The notes under the pieces: model-generated
Seen by the model: only the letters and a program-made list of their open reading frames with translations
Database searches by the model: none
What the model was told of the DNA's origin: nothing
Shown: positions 60,408 through 64,000 of the stretch, in pieces
Layout: every line of letters starts with the position of its first letter
How positions within the stretch are numbered: position 1 is the stretch's first letter
Program-made: the position numbers and the translations under genes
NCBI RefSeq assembly: GCF_042667405.1
Contig: NZ_JBHVAL010000013.1
Coordinates: forward strand, 1-64,000
DNA: 64,000 nucleotides
DNA from: Arthrobacter sp042667405
Lineage (GTDB): Bacteria; Actinomycetota; Actinomycetes; Actinomycetales; Micrococcaceae
Reading direction: 5' to 3'

Positions 60408-60908
60408 TTACGAACGGTAACCAACGTCAGCCAGCGCAGCAAGCAGACGCGCCAAGGCAGCCTCGCAGGCCTGTTCGCGGATGGACTGCCGGTCGCCGGC
60501 AAAGCTGTACTCGAACGACGCCGCACCCAACGGCGAAGCGACACCCACGAACACGGTGCCTACAGCCTTGCCGTCGTGCGGGTCGGGTCCGGCGACGCCA
60601 GTGGTAGATATTCCGATGTCGGCAGCGCAAGCGCGGCGGGCGCCGTCGGCCATCGCCTCGGCGACGCCACCGTCAACTGAACCGACCTCCGCGAGAAGCT
60701 TTTCGGGAACGCCCAAAACTCCAGCCTTGACGGAGTTTTGGTAGGCGATGACGCCGCCCTGCAACATGCCGGAGGCGCCAGGAGTGTTGGCGAGCGTTGC
60801 TGCAACAAGCCCGGCAGTCAACGACTCGGCCGTGGCAACAGTCATTCCGTTGCTGACAGCGATCCCTACGGCCGTCGTCGCAATGCCGGAGGCGGCGTCA
60901 CCGGCCAT
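60408..60908 (-). CDS. CinA-family nicotinamide-nucleotide amidohydrolase (C-terminal domain only)
   Basis: A 166-aa stand-alone CinA C-domain (TVATAESLTAGLVAATLAN at about 21-39, ISTTGVAGPDP, GTVFVGVAS), which deamidates NMN and salvages pyridine nucleotides. The N-terminal MoCF domain of full CinA is absent, as usual in this group. ATG 60908 overlaps the pgsA stop (TGATG). The longer frame upstream is not homologous. Confidence 0.92.
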   Translation of the reverse strand: MAGDAASGIATTAVGIAVSNGMTVATAESLTAGLVAATLANTPGASGMLQGGVIAYQNSVKAGVLGVPEKLLAEVGSVDGGVAEAMADGARRACAADIGISTTGVAGPDPHDGKAVGTVFVGVASPLGAASFEYSFAGDRQSIREQACEAALARLLAALADVGYRS

Positions 60909-61510
60909 CACCGACGACGCCCGGCAGCACGAAGCCTCATGGCCTGGATGACATATTCGACGCCGGTCCACAGCGTGATGGCCAGGGCCACCATCATGAC
61001 CAAAAACGCAATGTCACCCAGCCAGGGAGCAATGGCCTTGAGGGGAAGCACGTAGAGGAAGATTGCGACGGTTTGAACCACGGTCTTGAGTTTGCCGCCG
61101 CGCGAGGCAGGCATGACGCCGTAGCGGATCACCACGAAACGCAGCGCCGTGATGCCCCATTCGCGAACCAGGATGAGGATGGTGGCCCACCATGGCAGCT
61201 CCCCCAGGATGGACAGCAGCACCAGCGCTGAGCCGATGAGCAGCTTGTCCGCTATAGGGTCGGCGATCTTGCCGAAGTTCGTGATGAGGCCGCGCGCCCG
61301 GGCGATGTCGCCGTCGAGCTTGTCCGTGTAGATCGCAACCGCAAAGGCCACCACCGCAGCCCACCGCCAGATCCCGTACTCGCCGTTGTCGGCCAACAGG
61401 AACCATACGAAAAAGGGCACCAGGACGATGCGCAGCATCGTCAGGATGTTGGGCAGGTTCCAGACGTCGGAACTGCTGGAAGTAGCGTTGTCGCCCTCGG
61501 CTGTAGTCAC
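60908..61510 (-). CDS. pgsA: CDP-diacylglycerol--glycerol-3-phosphate 3-phosphatidyltransferase
   Basis: A 200-aa membrane enzyme of phosphatidylglycerol synthesis. It has the CDP-alcohol phosphotransferase motif DKLDGDIARARGL followed by GKIADPIADKLL (the D-x2-DG-x2-AR-x8-G-x3-D-x3-D pattern), four or so TM helices and GTG 61510 as start. Lies 37 bp after ftsK and overlaps cinA. Confidence 0.94.
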   Translation of the reverse strand: MTTAEGDNATSSSSDVWNLPNILTMLRIVLVPFFVWFLLADNGEYGIWRWAAVVAFAVAIYTDKLDGDIARARGLITNFGKIADPIADKLLIGSALVLLSILGELPWWATILILVREWGITALRFVVIRYGVMPASRGGKLKTVVQTVAIFLYVLPLKAIAPWLGDIAFLVMMVALAITLWTGVEYVIQAMRLRAAGRRR

Positions 61511-61547
61511 CCCTCTAGGCTACCGTCTCGGCGTGACGCTCTTGGGG

Positions 61548-64000
61548 CTACCGCCCGGTGAGCGACCAGGCGTCCTCGCCGCCCTCGTCGTCGTCACCGG
61601 AAGAGTCCGCACCGTCGTAGTAGTCAATGGCTTGCGTCCGGTTGTCCAGGTCGGCCTGCACCAGGTCCTCCGCAAAGCCGCCGACGGCGATGTTCGAGTT
61701 CGCGTTATCGCTCAATGCCGCCGTATGGGCGTCAGGAGCAGCGGGTGACTCCTGGCCCTTCATCGCAGCGAGGACGGCGGCAAGGTCATCCGGCTTGACC
61801 AGGACGTCACGGGCTTTGGAGCCCTCTGACGGACCCACCACGCCGCGGGACTCCAACAGGTCCATGAGGCGGCCGGCCTTCGCGAAGCCAACACGCAGCT
61901 TGCGTTGCAGCATTGAGGTCGAGCCGAACTGCGTGGTCACCACAAGCTCGGTGGCCTGCAGGAGGACTTCGAGGTCGTCTCCAATGTCGTCGTCGATCTG
62001 CTTCTTGGGGGCTTCGGCCGCGACATCGTCACGGTAGACAGCCTGCAGCTGCCCCTTGACGTGCTCCACGACCTTATGGATTTCCGATTCCGAAACCCAC
62101 GCGCCTTGGACACGCATGGCCTTCGAGGCACCCATCGGCAGGAACAGTGCGTCACCTTGGCCAATAAGCTTCTCGGCGCCCGGCTGGTCCAGGACAACAC
62201 GGGAGTCGGTGACCGACGACGTGGCGAAAGCCATGCGCGACGGCACGTTCGCCTTGATGAGACCTGTGACAACGTCCACGGACGGTCGCTGGGTGGCCAG
62301 TACAAGGTGGATACCAGCAGCGCGGGCCAGCTGGGTGATGCGGACGATCGAGTCTTCGACGTCGCGCGGTGCCACCATCATGAGGTCGGCGAGTTCGTCC
62401 ACGATCACCAGCAGATACGGATAGGGCTTGATGACCCTCTTCGAATCCACCGGAGGCGTTACCTTGCCCGCGCGGACGGCCTTGTTGAAGTCGTCAATGT
62501 GTTTGTAGCCGTAATTGGCGAGGTCGTCGTAGCGGGCGTCCATCTCGCGGACAACCCACTGCAATGCTTCTGCGGCTTTCTTGGGGTTGGTGATGATGGG
62601 CGTGATGAGGTGTGGCACGCCTTCGTAGGCCGTGAGTTCCACACGCTTGGGATCCACCATGACCATCCGCACTTCATCCGGCGTGGCCCGCATAAGGATG
62701 GAAGTGATCATGGAGTTCACGAAGCTCGACTTACCCGCACCGGTGGCACCGGCGACCAGGAGGTGGGGCATCTTGGCAAGGTTGGCCACGACGTAGCCAC
62801 CCTCGACGTCCTTGCCCACGCCCATGACCATGGGGTGGTCCGTGCGCCGCGCGTTCTGGCTCCTGAGGACGTCGCCGAGGGACACAGTCTCACGGTCTGT
62901 GTTCGGAATCTCGATACCGATGGCGGACTTGCCCGGGATGGGGCTAAGGATGCGGACATCGCTGGAAGCCACGGCATAGGAAATGTTCTTGGACAGCGCC
63001 GTGACGCGTTCGACCTTGGTGCCGGGGGAAAGCTCGATCTCGTACCGGGTCACGGTGGGACCACGGCTGAAGCCGGTGACTTGCGCGTCGACGTTGAACT
63101 GCGTGAGGGTGTCGGTCAGCGCGGCGACGACGGCGTCATTGGCTTCCGTGCGCTCCTTCGGAATGGAGCCCGGCGTCAGGTAGTCCGAGGCCGGGAGGGT
63201 GTAGGTGACATCGCCGGCCAGCGACAATTGCTCGGTGCGCTGGGGAATCGGCGTGGGCGGCGGCGGCGGGGTCGCTGGGCGTGCCGGGACCTGGGCCGCC
63301 ACAGGGGCGGTCATCTCCGGCGTCAGGACGGGTATGGCCTCGGTGGGATTCTCGATGCCGGGGTTCGCTCCGGCCAGGCCTTGGGCGGCCTTGATCTTCT
63401 CCACCGCGATTTCGGCTTGCGTCGGGCGCCGCACGCCGGGTGGAACGCGCGGTGCGGACGCAGCCGCCGTTTCGTCGTCGTCCACTATGGCGTGCTCGAA
63501 CGCCTCGTCGCCGACGTAGCCTTCCAGGCCGGCGTCGGGTTCTTCGTCCTTGCCGAAGAGGCGCATGCGCTTCTTCTTTTTCGGCGTGGACGAGGAGTCG
63601 TTGCCGTAAAGGTAGCTGCGGTCGTGCTGGTCCTGGCCGGCTTCCTCCATGAGGTCGACGCCCATGAGGTGTTCGTAGGCGCCCCGGATCCGGGCAGGAA
63701 TCGCACCGAACGGGGTCGCAGTGACAATCAGCAAGGAAACAAAGGCCAGGAGGCTGTAGATGATGACCGGAACAGCCACGTGGATGGCGGCAAGCGGCGC
63801 TGCGGCAAGGAAGCCCAGCATGCCGCCCGCCCGGCGCAGTCCGTCAAAACCGTCGGCGACGGTCGGTTGCCCGCCGATGATCTGGGCCAGTCCGGAACCG
63901 GCCAGGGTCATGATCATGAAGCCGATGCCCACACGATTGTTCCCACGACCGTCCTGCGGCTTCCGGAACAAACGGAAAGCACAAACGAAAAGCATGAAGG
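61548..64000 (-). CDS. ftsK: DNA translocase FtsK (5' end beyond right edge)
   Basis: The 3' part of ftsK, at least 817 codons, is in frame to the window edge. The visible part has two hydrophobic segments of the membrane domain (about 20-90 of the visible product), a linker rich in Pro/Glu (about 130-270), the alpha/beta ATPase with Walker A AGATGAGKS (about 420) and Walker B-like VDPKRVELT, and the gamma wHTH domain (TTQFGSTSMLQRKLRVGFAKA). An acidic tail follows. FtsK pumps the chromosome termini through the septum. The start and first TM helices are outside the window. Confidence 0.96.
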   Translation of the reverse strand, partial: FMLFVCAFRLFRKPQDGRGNNRVGIGFMIMTLAGSGLAQIIGGQPTVADGFDGLRRAGGMLGFLAAAPLAAIHVAVPVIIYSLLAFVSLLIVTATPFGAIPARIRGAYEHLMGVDLMEEAGQDQHDRSYLYGNDSSSTPKKKKRMRLFGKDEEPDAGLEGYVGDEAFEHAIVDDDETAAASAPRVPPGVRRPTQAEIAVEKIKAAQGLAGANPGIENPTEAIPVLTPEMTAPVAAQVPARPATPPPPPTPIPQRTEQLSLAGDVTYTLPASDYLTPGSIPKERTEANDAVVAALTDTLTQFNVDAQVTGFSRGPTVTRYEIELSPGTKVERVTALSKNISYAVASSDVRILSPIPGKSAIGIEIPNTDRETVSLGDVLRSQNARRTDHPMVMGVGKDVEGGYVVANLAKMPHLLVAGATGAGKSSFVNSMITSILMRATPDEVRMVMVDPKRVELTAYEGVPHLITPIITNPKKAAEALQWVVREMDARYDDLANYGYKHIDDFNKAVRAGKVTPPVDSKRVIKPYPYLLVIVDELADLMMVAPRDVEDSIVRITQLARAAGIHLVLATQRPSVDVVTGLIKANVPSRMAFATSSVTDSRVVLDQPGAEKLIGQGDALFLPMGASKAMRVQGAWVSESEIHKVVEHVKGQLQAVYRDDVAAEAPKKQIDDDIGDDLEVLLQATELVVTTQFGSTSMLQRKLRVGFAKAGRLMDLLESRGVVGPSEGSKARDVLVKPDDLAAVLAAMKGQESPAAPDAHTAALSDNANSNIAVGGFAEDLVQADLDNRTQAIDYYDGADSSGDDDEGGEDAWSLTGR

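Noticed and set aside
1..64000. tRNA genes, insertion sequences, prophage or integrase signals
   Set aside because: None recognised by eye; intergenic gaps are short and no transposase-like protein is present. A tRNA scan would settle it.

Overview
The window is a high-GC actinobacterial chromosome segment, most likely from Arthrobacter/Paenarthrobacter (Micrococcaceae). The evidence is the protein content, the mycothiol-type DinB_2 enzyme, PriA in the histidine cluster, IF3 and L20 with Ala-rich tails, and a gene order matching the lexA-recA-clgR-ftsK neighbourhood of actinobacteria (compare Mycobacterium tuberculosis Rv2719c-Rv2748c). I see no prophage, transposase, CRISPR array or tRNA. 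A gap of 99 N lies inside a tandem repeat.

Layout. 1-718: the 5' leader and two promoters of an rRNA operon whose 16S gene lies beyond the left edge (minus strand), then a 32-bp tandem repeat and the tyrS terminator. 719-7779: tyrS, a HelD/HelR-type ATPase, two divergent alkylation-repair glycosylases (Mpg and an Ada-AlkA fusion), an inverted pair of 32-bp repeat arrays around the N gap, and a DinB_2 enzyme. 7857-16495: a complete arginine operon in the transcribed order argC-argJ-argB-argD-argF-argR-argG-argH, tightly coupled, with tandem ARG boxes ahead of argC. 16664-27020: desaturase, quinone reductase, then the most unusual locus: a Pls-type membrane NRPS (A-PCP-TM-three C-terminal domains), an M1 aminopeptidase and a convergent phosphopantetheinyl transferase, followed by a double-domain Lrp regulator and a divergent membrane protein. 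27173-38617: pheST, LppM-like lipoprotein, small conserved proteins, pcp, an SOS-box-controlled radical SAM gene, MutT, an MFS exporter, a CDF transporter and TrmH. 38644-41506: infC-rpmI-rplT with an ATT start for infC and a structured leader, then DUF1844. 41591-47330: MFS, SseB and a histidine cluster (hisC-hisB-hisH-small membrane protein-priA). 47410-64000: the SOS and maintenance block: LysM protein divergent from lexA, dinG, hflX, a methyltransferase, dapF, miaA, miaB, recX, recA, DUF3046, MarR, clgR, cinA, pgsA and the 3' part of ftsK.

How it fits together. LexA-type boxes (TCGAAC-N4-GTTCGA family) lie before lexA, its divergent LysM neighbour, recA and the Rv2578c-like radical SAM gene, so an SOS regulon can be read from this window. 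ArgR, encoded inside the arg operon, probably represses it through the ARG boxes before argC. The PPTase next to Pls could activate its carrier domain, and the M1 peptidase could process or degrade its product. Many genes lack a Shine-Dalgarno and have a TANNNT hexamer 6-8 nt before the start codon, which suggests common leaderless transcription.
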